Assembly: GCF_003627795.1 (NCBI RefSeq)
Contig: NZ_CP032684.1
Location: forward strand, 3,325,001-3,389,000
Source of the DNA: Rhizobium sp. CCGE531
Lineage (GTDB): Bacteria > Pseudomonadota > Alphaproteobacteria > Rhizobiales > Rhizobiaceae
Direction of reading: 5' to 3'
Length of the DNA: 64,000 bases
The notes under the pieces are model-generated. The model did no database searches. It was not told the origin of the DNA and worked only from the letters and a program-made list of their open reading frames with translations. This document shows, piece by piece, positions 45,666-54,256 of this stretch. Each line of letters opens with the position of its first letter. The first letter of the stretch is position 1. A program made the position numbers and the translations under genes.

Positions 45666-46135
45666 CCGCGCCAGTAGAGCACGCAGACGAGCGTGAACAG
45701 CCGGCGCGCCGTGTCGAAATCCACGGTGATCTTGCCGTTCAGCCGGTCCATCAGCGTCTGCGAGCCTTCGTTGTGGATGCCGCGCCGGCCCATGTCGATC
45801 GCCTCGATGCGGCTGGGGGTGGCGGAGCGGATCGCCTCGTAATAGCTCTCGCAGATCATGAAGTAATCCTTCACGATCCGGCGAAACGGCGTCAGCGACA
45901 GGATATGGGTGGCGACAACGCCGCCATCTTCCATGCGGATGTCGAAGACCAGCTTCTGGTCGACCAGCGACAGGTTCAAGAGATACGGCCCGCCCTGATG
46001 ACCGATCGGCTCGAAGCTGTTTTCCTCGATCAGGTCGAAAATGGCGACGGCGCGCTCATGCTCGACATCGGGCGTCGAGCGGCCGATCGTGTCGTCGAGG
46101 ACCACATCGCTCAGCCGGAAGACGCCCTTGGCCAT
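45662..46135 (-). CDS. UPF0262 family protein
   Basis: 157 residues: [36 protein letters not shown] (about 8-43), [23 protein letters not shown] (about 77-99), and a C-terminal [15 protein letters not shown]. Length and motifs match UPF0262, a family found only in alphaproteobacteria with no known function. Three bases separate it from hisD upstream and it overlaps the phosphatase-like gene, suggesting one transcript. Confidence 0.9.
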   Translation of the reverse strand: MAKGVFRLSDVVLDDTIGRSTPDVEHERAVAIFDLIEENSFEPIGHQGGPYLLNLSLVDQKLVFDIRMEDGGVVATHILSLTPFRRIVKDYFMICESYYEAIRSATPSRIEAIDMGRRGIHNEGSQTLMDRLNGKITVDFDTARRLFTLVCVLYWRG

Positions 46136-46138
46136 GCC

Positions 46139-47437
46139 TTACCCCTCGAGATTGAGGCGGATCGCGACCGATCGCGCATGTGCATCCAGCCCCTCGGAAT
46201 CGGCAAGCGCGATCGCCGCCGGCCCGAGTGCGCGAAGCTGCTCCGGCCCAAGCCGGAGGATCGAGGTGCGCTTGACGAAATCGAGCACCGAAAGCCCGGA
46301 AGAGAAGCGCGCGGACCGCGCCGTCGGCAGCACATGGTTCGAACCGCCGACATAATCGCCGATCACCTCGGGCGTATGACGGCCGACGAAGATCGCGCCG
46401 GCATTGCGCACACCGGCAAGCAGCGGCTCGGGGTCGTCGACCGCGAGTTCCAGATGTTCCGCCGCGATGCGGTTGGCAAGCGGAATGGCCTGCTTCAGAT
46501 CGGAGACCAGGATGACCGCGCCGAAATCCCGCCAGCTCGCCGCCGCCGTCTGCGAGCGGCTGAGCCGCTTGAGCTGCCGCTCGACGGCTGCTTCCACGGC
46601 CCTGCCGAATTCGGCATCGTCGGTAATGAGGATCGATTGCGCGCTTTCGTCATGCTCGGCCTGCGCCAGCAGATCGGCGGCGATCCAATCCGGATCGTTG
46701 TTCTTGTCGGCGATGACGAGCACCTCCGAGGGGCCGGCGATCATATCGATGCCGACGGTGCCGAACACCTGGCGCTTGGCGGCCGCCACATAGGCATTGC
46801 CGGGGCCGGTGATCTTATAGACCGGCTCGATCGTCTCCGTGCCATAGGCAAGGGCTGCGATCGCCTGCGCGCCGCCGATGCGGTAGATTTCCTCGACACC
46901 GGCCATGCGGGCGGCGGCAAGCACCGCCGGATTGACGACGCCATCCTTGGTCGGCACGGCGATGACGACGCGATCGACGCCGGCGACCTTGGCCGGCACG
47001 GCATTCATCAGCACCGAGCTCGGATAGCTCGCCGTGCCGCCGGGCACATAGAGGCCGACAGCTTCGATCGCCGTCCAGCGCGATCCCAAGCCGACGCCGA
47101 GATCGTCCTCATAGATATCGTCCTTCGGCAGCTGCCGGCGATGATGCGATTCGATGCGGGTGGCGGCAACCTTCAGTGCGCCCAGGACCTCGGCCGGAAC
47201 GGCGGCAACGGCCGCGTCGATCTCGGCTTCGCCGACGCGCATCGGCGTCGTGGCGAAATCGATGCCCTCGAATTTCTTGGAATAGTCCGCAAGGGCCGCG
47301 TCGCCGCGCGCCCGCACATCATCGATGATGCCGCGCACCACGACATTCACATCCTCGGACACTTCCCGCTTAGTCGTCAGGAAAGCGGCGAACTGCTGCT
47401 CGAACCCTTCCGACGCCTGATCCAGCCAGATAGCCAA
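46139..47437 (-). CDS. hisD: Histidinol dehydrogenase
   Basis: 432 residues. PGGTASYPSSVLMNAVPAKVAGV (about 129-151) binds NAD; the zinc ligands include Gln and His of LAQAEHDESAQS (about 257-268), and the catalytic Glu-His pair lies in RIAAEHLEL (about 323-331). Carries out the last two steps of histidine synthesis. Heads the group of genes ending at infA. Confidence 0.97.
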   Translation of the reverse strand: MAIWLDQASEGFEQQFAAFLTTKREVSEDVNVVVRGIIDDVRARGDAALADYSKKFEGIDFATTPMRVGEAEIDAAVAAVPAEVLGALKVAATRIESHHRRQLPKDDIYEDDLGVGLGSRWTAIEAVGLYVPGGTASYPSSVLMNAVPAKVAGVDRVVIAVPTKDGVVNPAVLAAARMAGVEEIYRIGGAQAIAALAYGTETIEPVYKITGPGNAYVAAAKRQVFGTVGIDMIAGPSEVLVIADKNNDPDWIAADLLAQAEHDESAQSILITDDAEFGRAVEAAVERQLKRLSRSQTAAASWRDFGAVILVSDLKQAIPLANRIAAEHLELAVDDPEPLLAGVRNAGAIFVGRHTPEVIGDYVGGSNHVLPTARSARFSSGLSVLDFVKRTSILRLGPEQLRALGPAAIALADSEGLDAHARSVAIRLNLEG

Positions 47438-47495
47438 CGCTGATATTCCCTTCCATCGAGACCGCTTTCGGCGGCCTTATCCAACCGTTACAAGC

Positions 47496-47939
47496 CTATA
47501 CGCCCGCATCCGGATGCCGGGGCTTATGCGCCGTTTCCCACGCGCCGCCGATATCCGCGAGCTGCGCCTCGATGCATTCGACGTCGAGCGCAATCGTGGC
47601 CTTGCCGGCAAGGGTCAGCTCGATCGTGCCGTCAGGCCCCTCGCCCCTCTGGTCGAAACGGATGGCGAGCAGCGACAGCACCTCGTCGCGGTTGCGCTGG
47701 TCGACGCCGCTGGAGCGCACCGCCTGCACGCGCTTGAACACCAGCGCGGAACGATGGCGTTCGTAAGGCTTGCTGCGCTGATCCGATTGCTCCCAGCCGA
47801 AGCGGTTGGCCGCGAGCGAAAACTGCTCTTGCTTCGGCGCATAGGACATGTCGCCGACCTTGAAGACGCTGTCCTGCATGTAGGCAGAGATGACGCCCAG
47901 ATCTTCGTTGTCGAGTGCCATTAGCTTGAGATCGCTCAT
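47496..47939 (-). CDS. DUF2948 family protein
   Basis: 147 codons (146 aa) from MSDLKLMALDNEDLGVISAYMQDSVFK (ATG 47939). LAANRFGWEQ and HRSALVFKRV (about 42-51 and 60-69) and the final ECIEAQLADIGGAWETAHKPRHPD are the family marks. Function unknown; conserved next to hisD in Rhizobiales. Confidence 0.88.
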   Translation of the reverse strand: MSDLKLMALDNEDLGVISAYMQDSVFKVGDMSYAPKQEQFSLAANRFGWEQSDQRSKPYERHRSALVFKRVQAVRSSGVDQRNRDEVLSLLAIRFDQRGEGPDGTIELTLAGKATIALDVECIEAQLADIGGAWETAHKPRHPDAGV

Positions 47940-48136
47940 TCGTCCTTTATCCCCGATCGCGCCAGTCAAACGCCCCGGCAAAACTTCATTGCCGGCGTTT
48001 CTCCACTGTGGACATAGGATGCGGGCGCAAAAGACGCAACCGAAGAAAGCGGGTCTGCCCGCTCTCTTCGCGCCATCAGATGGAATTGAGGCATATCGCG
48101 CAAGACTGTGTCGCGGTTTTGCGACAGAGATAGGAC

Positions 48137-49429
48137 TCAGTCGCTGATGCGCTCGACCACCGCGCCGCAGCGCGTCAGCTTGTCTTCCAGCCGCTCGAAG
48201 CCGCGATCGAGGTGATAGATGCGCGACACCAGCGTCTCGCCTTCGGCGGCAAGGCCGGCGATGACGAGCGAGACGGAAGCGCGAAGGTCGGTCGCCATCA
48301 CGGGCGCGCCCTTCAGCTTCTCGACGCCCTCGATGCGGGCGGTCTGGCCGGAAAGCGAAATCTTGGCGCCGAGGCGGGCAAGCTCCTGCACATGCATGAA
48401 GCGGTTTTCGAAGATGGTCTCGGTGATATGCGAAACGCCGCCAGAGCGGGTCATCAGCGCCATGAACTGCGCCTGCAGGTCGGTCGGGAAGCCCGGGAAC
48501 GGGTCGGTGACGACGTCGACCGGCTTGATGCCGCCGCCATTGCGCATGACGCGGATGCCGTTATTGGTCGGCGAAATCACGGCCCCGGCGCGGCGCAGGC
48601 TTTCAAGCGCGATGTCGAGCAGCGCCATATCGGTATTTTCGAGCGTGACGTCGCCGCCGGCCATGGCAACGGCCATGGCATAGGTGCCGGTCTCGATACG
48701 GTCGGGCAGCACGCGATGGCGGGCGCCGGAGAGCGAGGTGACGCCCTCGATGGTGATGGTGCTGGTGCCGGCGCCGGAAATCTTGGCGCCCATGGCGATC
48801 AGGCAATTGGCGAGATCGACGACTTCAGGCTCGCGGGCCGCATTGCCGATGACGGTCGTGCCGCGCGCAAGCGTGGCTGCCATCATCATCACATGCGTCG
48901 CGCCGACGGAAACCTTCGGGAAGACGTAGCGCGCGCCGATGAGGCCGCCCTTCGGCGCCGTGGCATTGATATAGCCGGCGTCGATTTCCATGGTGGCGCC
49001 GAGCGCCTCAAGTCCTTCGATGAAGAGATCGACCGGACGCGTGCCGATGGCGCAGCCGCCCGGCAGCGAGACGCGCGCCTGTCCCTCGCGGGCGAGCAGA
49101 GGCCCTATGACCCAGAAGCTCGCGCGCATCTTGGCGACCAGCTCGTAAGGTGCCGTTGTATCGGCGATGGTGCGGCAGGTGAAATGGATCGTGCGGGAAT
49201 AGCCGTCTTCCTGGCGCTCGCGCCGGCCGTTGACGGCGACATCGACGCCGTGATTGCCGAGGATGCGCATCAGAAGCTCGACATCGGCCAGATGCGGCAC
49301 GTTTTCGAGCGTCAGGGTATCGCTGGTCAGAAGCGAGGCGATCATCAGCGGCAGGGCGGCATTCTTGGCGCCGGAGATCGGAATGATACCGTTGAGCTCG
49401 TTGCCGCCGACAATCCTGATACGATCCAT
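48137..49429 (-). CDS. murA: UDP-N-acetylglucosamine 1-carboxyvinyltransferase
   Basis: 430 residues from [29 protein letters not shown] (ATG 49429). Catalytic cysteine in [16 protein letters not shown] (about 112-127), so normally fosfomycin-sensitive. SGAKNA with the active-site lysine at about 20-25; C-terminal [13 protein letters not shown] (about 369-381). First committed step of peptidoglycan synthesis. Translation beyond ATG 49429 to 49537 is non-conserved. Confidence 0.97.
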   Translation of the reverse strand: MDRIRIVGGNELNGIIPISGAKNAALPLMIASLLTSDTLTLENVPHLADVELLMRILGNHGVDVAVNGRRERQEDGYSRTIHFTCRTIADTTAPYELVAKMRASFWVIGPLLAREGQARVSLPGGCAIGTRPVDLFIEGLEALGATMEIDAGYINATAPKGGLIGARYVFPKVSVGATHVMMMAATLARGTTVIGNAAREPEVVDLANCLIAMGAKISGAGTSTITIEGVTSLSGARHRVLPDRIETGTYAMAVAMAGGDVTLENTDMALLDIALESLRRAGAVISPTNNGIRVMRNGGGIKPVDVVTDPFPGFPTDLQAQFMALMTRSGGVSHITETIFENRFMHVQELARLGAKISLSGQTARIEGVEKLKGAPVMATDLRASVSLVIAGLAAEGETLVSRIYHLDRGFERLEDKLTRCGAVVERISD

Positions 49430-49605
49430 ATATGCAATACGGGCAAGGCCCGCCTTTCCTGATAGTTCCGTTGCGCCGAGTGTCAGCCGGCAAGTTCCAG
49501 GCGCCAAGCTTCGGGCACTTGGTAAAGTTTCGGGCACTTGGTAAAACGCGCTCTATAGACGAAATAGATTAAGGCTTCAATTCGTTTGATGATGGACGAC
49601 ATCAA

Positions 49606-49890
49606 TCATTGCGATTCGTCCCTTTTTGCGGCGGCATCGCCGCTATCCCCAGCCTTTGCCGCCGGCAGCCCATCCGTCTCGTCGGCCTGCCCGGCGCGCC
49701 GCGCCCTGACCTGCTGCTTGCGACGCGACAGATTCTCCCGCAGCTTCTGCGCCGCACGCTCCCGCCGCCGATCCGCTTCCGTGATCTGCTTGCCGCCCAC
49801 GGGCTCAGCCGCCTCGTCGCTGACCTCACTGGGCGCCGAACCGCCCCGCAAAGCCTGCCCATCATCGATTTTCGTCTTGTCCGCACCCAT
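49606..49890 (-). CDS. Small charged hypothetical protein
   Basis: 94 residues from ATG 49890, with GAGGAAG upstream. Strongly charged and low-complexity: an acidic first half (SEVSDEAAEPVGG) and a basic amphipathic helix RRRERAAQKLRENLSRRKQQVRARR (about 47-71). No known domain. The position after murA on the same strand and the presence of a Shine-Dalgarno support a real gene; function unknown. Confidence 0.6.
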   Translation of the reverse strand: MGADKTKIDDGQALRGGSAPSEVSDEAAEPVGGKQITEADRRRERAAQKLRENLSRRKQQVRARRAGQADETDGLPAAKAGDSGDAAAKRDESQ

Positions 49891-50045
49891 GTCTTCCTCA
49901 TAGCGGAAAACCTTAAGCGTCAAAAGACCGACACATTTTTTCCAACGATCTTTCGCCGAACTTGCAATTTGCGGCTTGCACTCCGCCCCGACCTATGGCA
50001 ATAGCCGCCTCGCCCAATACGGCGCACCACACCGCGCCACGGATT

Positions 50046-50120
50046 GCTGCTATAGCTCAGGGGTAGAGCACTCCCTTGGTAAGGGAGAGGCCGAGAGTTC
50101 AAATCTCTCTAGCAGCACCA
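50046..50120 (+). tRNA. tRNA-Thr (GGT)
   Basis: Acceptor GCTGCTA / TAGCAGC then CCA; anticodon stem CTCCC / GGGAG around TTGGTAA gives anticodon GGT; T-arm GAGAGTTCAAATCTCTC. It is followed within 115 bp by the AT-rich reverse-transcriptase island; no repeated copy of the tRNA 3' end was found at the other end near 52.5 kb. Confidence 0.97.
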
Positions 50121-50234
50121 GTTTTTCTTTTGGGGAAATCCCAATTTTCAAGCTCAAAATTTTTTGATCGGCTTTCTGCAGCGGATGGTCGAGGAAAATT
50201 GCAGTAAACAACTCCAACTGCGCAGCCTGAATGC

Positions 50235-51557
50235 TTAACTGAGCGGTGTAATATCCTTTTCAAGCTCCGCCACTTCCTTTCTAATTAATCGCAAGAACTG
50301 CCTGTTGATTCGATCCGGTGCCCAAGTAGCAATCTCAGCCAAGTCTCTCACAAGCATAACAGAGATAAGTTCCATTTTTTGATCCATCGTATAATCGTCA
50401 AAATGAGGAATATACCGTGAATCAGTGAAATTAAACTTGATCTCGTGATAGGCCTTCACGAACCGCTTCGGGTGCCCATATTGTTCCATACCCAGCCGCC
50501 GCCACGCCCGAGAGACGAAAACATCAAGCCTCTGAAGCTGCTTGATGTCTTCAGTCATAGAGAAAAAGAACATCCAGCCCATTCGCTTGCCATTGAAGAT
50601 GCAGCCCGTGATCTTCAAATTCAGTCTCATCAATATCTTCGCCTGGTTCGCATTGTATTTTGCGCTCGTTATCACATTCATGATATTTTCGATCATCCTA
50701 CGATAAGAGCTTTTCCGAACAGATATTAGCGATGGCGTGAGATGATAGCCTAAGTAGTCCACCCCCTTCGAGAGCGGAACTATCTTGGTCTTACTATTGT
50801 CGGTCAGTTGGTGGCAGTGAAGACCTATTCGCTCCAGCCGCCGACTAATTAGGCGGAAATTACGCTTAGCCTCCAACGCTCTGCAAACAATAATAATGTC
50901 ATCGACATATCTGAAATAAGTAAACCTAGATTGAGCCGCCGCGTCAAAACGGATCATATAAATCGAAGAGAGAATATTTGAGACACTGAGGCCCTGTGGG
51001 ATTCCGATAGGGTTACGATCGCCTTGATCAACATCGCCAGTGGGTGTCTGAACCGCCTTGAGGATAAGATTGAGAAATGGCTTGTAGCGTATTCGCGTTC
51101 TCAGCCGATACATCAGCTCATCATGCACAACACTCGGATAAAAATCTTTGATGTCTATTTGGATAAATGAATAGTCATCGTTTAACGGCCGAATGAAATC
51201 AGAAATTTCCTCGACGATATAATGTGCCGGAGGAACACGTGCGTCTCCAAAGATTGACATCAGGGCATTAGTGAGAGCCCGTAGCGTGAGCCGGTCTCGG
51301 ACGGTCGCTATGGAGATTTCGCGAGGAGGCTTGCGGGGGCCTTTTAAGATTAGCTTCTGTTTAAACGCCGTAAAATGGTAAGTGTCGTTTCTGACTTTCT
51401 CCGCTATCCGACCTATCTCACTATCCAATGACTCAGCGAAGACAGAAGGATGAACACCGTCTTTTCCTACCGTGGAAGTCTCCGAGATGCGATCTTCAAA
51501 AATCGCCATCAATCGTTCAAATGCGAACTCTTGCTCAAAGACGTCCTTCGCTTTCAT
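50235..51557 (-). CDS. Reverse transcriptase, DRT/Abi-like 'unknown group' type
   Basis: 440 residues. All core motifs are present: RT1/2 region with REISIATVRDRLTLRAL (about 79-95); motif A FIQIDIKDFYPSVV with D135; GIPQGLSVSNILSSIYM (185-201); catalytic YVDD (217-220); KTKIVPLSKGVDYLGYHLT (about 256-274). The long N-terminus and about 165 residues after motif E lack maturase X and HNH domains, so this is not an ordinary group II intron protein, and no intron structure surrounds it. The gene is clearly AT-richer than its neighbours. It starts directly after the stop of the membrane-protein gene (TAA-ATG), so the pair is coupled. Likely a phage-defence RT; the exact subclass cannot be told without a tree. 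Confidence 0.88.
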   Translation of the reverse strand: MKAKDVFEQEFAFERLMAIFEDRISETSTVGKDGVHPSVFAESLDSEIGRIAEKVRNDTYHFTAFKQKLILKGPRKPPREISIATVRDRLTLRALTNALMSIFGDARVPPAHYIVEEISDFIRPLNDDYSFIQIDIKDFYPSVVHDELMYRLRTRIRYKPFLNLILKAVQTPTGDVDQGDRNPIGIPQGLSVSNILSSIYMIRFDAAAQSRFTYFRYVDDIIIVCRALEAKRNFRLISRRLERIGLHCHQLTDNSKTKIVPLSKGVDYLGYHLTPSLISVRKSSYRRMIENIMNVITSAKYNANQAKILMRLNLKITGCIFNGKRMGWMFFFSMTEDIKQLQRLDVFVSRAWRRLGMEQYGHPKRFVKAYHEIKFNFTDSRYIPHFDDYTMDQKMELISVMLVRDLAEIATWAPDRINRQFLRLIRKEVAELEKDITPLS

Positions 51558-52148
51558 TTATTTAGCCCATGAGCAAAGTAAAGGAGCGAAGAGAAACAAC
51601 AATGGGACAAGAAAGAGAGCCGTTAGCATCCCATAATACAGAATGCGCCTATATAAATACGAAAACCACATGTAATATGTATAATTTAGTTCGCGATCGC
51701 CATTTTTAAGCTTATTTCCTTCGAACCAGATTTGACTGACAAGAAAATCATAGTAATCATTTTTAGAATGGTTCGGGTAATCCCATAGTATTTCATCGTA
51801 TTGCCTGGATTTATCCAACAGCGGTAGATCTTCTGCATGAAGCCTTTGAAGTTTCAGGTAACATTCCCGATAAAATGACGCACTTGCCTCGAATCGGAAA
51901 CCTCCCGCAACTAGAGAGGCGACCAGTACGACAACAGAAGATGAAAGATTAATCTGCTCAAGCAGCGGATACGATTTCGTATAATAGGTGGAGAATACTG
52001 ATAAAATCACAGTAAATAGCGAGTAATAAGTTACGGATACGTAACTAAATCTTTGATTTCTCAACGCCTTGCTCTCAGCAATCATCCGGACCCTAGAGGT
52101 TATCCAGATACGGTCGTTGATGTTATCAATCGTGGATGCTTCCATCAT
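51558..52148 (-). CDS. SLATT-like membrane effector next to reverse transcriptase
   Basis: 196 residues from the ATG pair 52148/52145 (in-frame GTG at 52205 is an alternative). Layout: N-terminal amphipathic part RIWITSRVRMIAESKALRNQRF (about 13-34), two close membrane segments (about 35-57 and 67-84), a cytoplasmic helical part with FRFEASASFYRECYLKLQRLHAEDLPLLDKSRQYDEIL (about 84-121), and a C-terminal membrane segment (about 172-193). The N-terminal R/K-rich helix plus 2TM hairpin fits the SLATT superfamily of pore-forming effectors, of which one family (SLATT_5) is known to accompany reverse transcriptases. Assignment is by pattern, not by profile search. Confidence 0.65.
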   Translation of the reverse strand: MMEASTIDNINDRIWITSRVRMIAESKALRNQRFSYVSVTYYSLFTVILSVFSTYYTKSYPLLEQINLSSSVVVLVASLVAGGFRFEASASFYRECYLKLQRLHAEDLPLLDKSRQYDEILWDYPNHSKNDYYDFLVSQIWFEGNKLKNGDRELNYTYYMWFSYLYRRILYYGMLTALFLVPLLFLFAPLLCSWAK

Positions 52149-52469
52149 AATAAACCGAAAATTCCGAGGGTGGTCCGGACGCAAACACTCATAGCGACTA
52201 AGCACTCGTACAACGAATGCAGCATAAGCTCAGGCGAACCTCTCTTAATAACCATAACCCACATACGTGAGCTAGTGAATTTCTTCACTCCGCCCGGACC
52301 AAATCTCAATTAACCTATAGAGAGCTTTTTTTCAACTAGATCGGGTGAGTATTTACTCGCTCGATATAGATCTAGCAACGCTACGAGCTTTTTGCGTTGT
52401 GACCATTGACCTTTTACAAAACAATGCATGTGACCTAGCAAAATTAAATATGTAATATTCGGCTCGCGC
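52149..52469 (-). ncRNA. Structured noncoding region upstream of the RT module (candidate ncRNA)
   Basis: AT-rich leader of the RT module with adjoining hairpins. 52336-52375: CTAGATC / GATCTAG outer stem, then GGGTGAGT pairing with ACTCGCTC (two wobbles) around ATTT. 52376-52399: CAACGC / GCGTTG directly next to it. About 52403-52424: CATTG / CAATG. Reverse-transcriptase defence systems often use a linked ncRNA as template, so this is the place to look; the strand is inferred from the genes. A 39-codon frame (MHCFVKGQWSQRKKLVALLD..., minus strand, ATG at 52429, stop at 52310) overlaps and could instead be a small protein. Confidence 0.4.
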
Positions 52470-52496
52470 AAAAAACGCCGTTCCCGAAGGCACGGC
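52470..52496 (-). terminator. Rho-independent terminator facing into the RT module
   Basis: Minus strand: GCCGT-G-CC-TTCG-GG-A-ACGGC hairpin with a stable TTCG loop, followed by GTTTTTTG. It would stop transcription coming from the ddl side before the module, or end a short RNA started between 52500 and 52570. Confidence 0.65.
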
Positions 52497-52576
52497 AATC
52501 CTCCCCAATTTAGCTGCAATCCCCCCTTTAAACCCTTCTTCCATCACATCCTTCTTGCCCGGGAGAGCAACCCTCA

Positions 52577-53641
52577 ATGTCGAAACTACGCGTCGCCGTT
52601 CTGTTTGGCGGTCAGTCCACCGAGCATGAGGTTTCCGTCATGTCGGCCCGCAATGTCGTCAAGGCGATCGATGGCGGGCGATATGAGATCGTGCCGATCC
52701 TGATCGATCGCGCCGGGCGCTGGCTGCTTGTGGAGGAAAAGGGCGGTGTGCTGCCGGAGCCGATTGCCTATGAGGGCACGGAAGTCTGCCTGGTTCCGGG
52801 CGGCAAGGGGCGGCTGATGGCGCTGGAAGGTGCTGGCGCGCGCGAGCTGCCCGCGGTCGATGTGCTGTTTCCGGTGCTGCATGGGCTGAACGGCGAGGAT
52901 GGCTCCATTCAGGGCCTCGCCCAGATCGTCGGCCTGCCCCTCGTCGGCTGCGGCATTCTCGGCTCGGCAAACGCGATCGACAAGGATATGGCAAAGCGCC
53001 TGCTGCGCGAGGCCGGCCTGCCGGTGGCCCGCTCCGTCACGCTCACGCGCGGCGAAAAGCCTGATTTCGATAAGATCGTGAGCGCGCTCGGCTCGCCCGT
53101 CTTCGTCAAGCCCACCCGCCAGGGCTCGTCGGTCGGGGTCAGCAAGGTGCAGGATGCAGCAGCGTTCGAGAGAGCACTTGCCGAGGCCTTCCGGCATGAC
53201 CGCAAGGTGCTGGTCGAGGAATTCGTGCGCGCCCGCGAGATCGAATGCGCCGTGCTGGAAGAGCCTGACGGCACGCTCTTCGTCTCCGTGCCGGGCGAGA
53301 TCGCCACCGCGGCAACCCACGGCTTCTACTCCTACGAGGCGAAATATCTCGATCAGGATGGCGCTGTCGTCACCGTGCCGGCGGATATTCCGGCCGAGAC
53401 GGCTAAAGCGCTGAAGCGCATGGCGGCGGATGGTTTTCGCGCGCTCGGCTGCGAGGGGCTGGCGCGCGTCGATTTCTTCTTGGCGCCGGATCAGAGTGTC
53501 GTCATCAACGAGGTCAACACCATGCCGGGCTTCACCAATATCAGCATGTATCCGAAGGCCATGGGCGCCTCGGGCATTTCCTATCCGGAGCTCGTCAGCC
53601 GCCTGATCGAGCACGGGCTTGCGCGGGCGCGGCGGGGCTAA
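52577..53641 (+). CDS. ddl: D-alanine-D-alanine ligase
   Basis: 354 residues. N-terminal VAVLFGGQSTEHEVSVMSARNV (about 7-28), HGLNGEDGSIQGLAQIVGLPLVGCGILGSANAIDKDMAKRLL (about 100-141), ATP-grasp segments FVKPTRQGSSVGVSKV (about 176-191) and the metal-binding INEVNTMPGFTNISMYPK (about 313-330). DdlA-like form, outside the division cluster where ddlB usually lies. The Shine-Dalgarno is weak (GGGAGAG 10 bases ahead). Confidence 0.95.
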   Translation: MSKLRVAVLFGGQSTEHEVSVMSARNVVKAIDGGRYEIVPILIDRAGRWLLVEEKGGVLPEPIAYEGTEVCLVPGGKGRLMALEGAGARELPAVDVLFPVLHGLNGEDGSIQGLAQIVGLPLVGCGILGSANAIDKDMAKRLLREAGLPVARSVTLTRGEKPDFDKIVSALGSPVFVKPTRQGSSVGVSKVQDAAAFERALAEAFRHDRKVLVEEFVRAREIECAVLEEPDGTLFVSVPGEIATAATHGFYSYEAKYLDQDGAVVTVPADIPAETAKALKRMAADGFRALGCEGLARVDFFLAPDQSVVINEVNTMPGFTNISMYPKAMGASGISYPELVSRLIEHGLARARRG

Positions 53642-53668
53642 ATCAGGGGCAACACCGCCCGTCTGCCT

Positions 53669-54016
53669 TCAGACCTTTTCCGTCTTCTTCACCTTGACCT
53701 TCGGCTCCGCCGGCGCATCCGGCGTTGGCGCGAGCAGCTTTCTCAGCGTGGCGATCTTGTCCTTCACCAGCGGGCGGAAGCGGCTGGCGCGATAGGGCAT
53801 GTCGGCGGCGCCATAGCCTTCCGGGCCGTCATCATTGCCGCGATGGATCTCCTCCAGCTTCACGCCGATGAAGGTGCCGTCGACATAATGCGTGTATTCG
53901 CCGACCCAGCGGATGGTGTAGATCGTCCCCTTGCGGATCAGCTGATCGATGCTGACATGCTTGAACTTGTCATCGATGCAGACGACCTTCTGGCCCACAT
54001 GGAAATCGTAACTCAC
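53669..54016 (-). CDS. Conserved hypothetical protein, small beta-rich domain
   Basis: 115 residues from GTG 54016 behind GGAGGGCAGG. MSYDFHVGQKVVCIDDKFKHV then IRKGTIYTIRWVGEYTHYVDGTFIGVKLEEIHRG looks like a small SH3-like barrel; ALKxR-type segment YRASRFRPLVKDKIATLRKLLAP and a Lys-rich tail KVKVKKTEKV follow. No named family recognised. The much longer upstream frame in the same register runs antisense through the kinase gene and is not coding. Confidence 0.7.
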   Translation of the reverse strand: MSYDFHVGQKVVCIDDKFKHVSIDQLIRKGTIYTIRWVGEYTHYVDGTFIGVKLEEIHRGNDDGPEGYGAADMPYRASRFRPLVKDKIATLRKLLAPTPDAPAEPKVKVKKTEKV

Positions 54017-54256
54017 CCTGCCCTCCTTGAAACGGCGGAAGCAACCCGCCGCATCGTTGAGATACAAGCATAGCCGCATATGCGCCAGGGAGTAAACGCA
54101 GGCTGACGTCGCAGCCCGATCAATGAAACCGTGACAAAGCAACCCGTTGACATCCTTCATGGAAGGCTGAAGACTGCGCGCACCAGAGCAGCCGCAAGGC
54201 CTCATCTCCATGCCCATATCCGATACCCGCAAGGCCCGCTGAAGGCTCCTCCGCCA

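Noticed and set aside
45773..47443. 556-codon frame antisense to hisD and UPF0262
   Set aside because: Shadow of hisD, whose protein carries all catalytic motifs.
50235..51557. Group II intron
   Set aside because: The RT has no maturase or HNH domain, and no domain V-like hairpin or intron boundary was seen around it.
50121..52576. Integrated island with tRNA-derived att sites
   Set aside because: The position next to tRNA-Thr is suggestive, but no copy of the tRNA 3' end was found near 52.5 kb and there is no integrase, so integration at the tRNA is not claimed.
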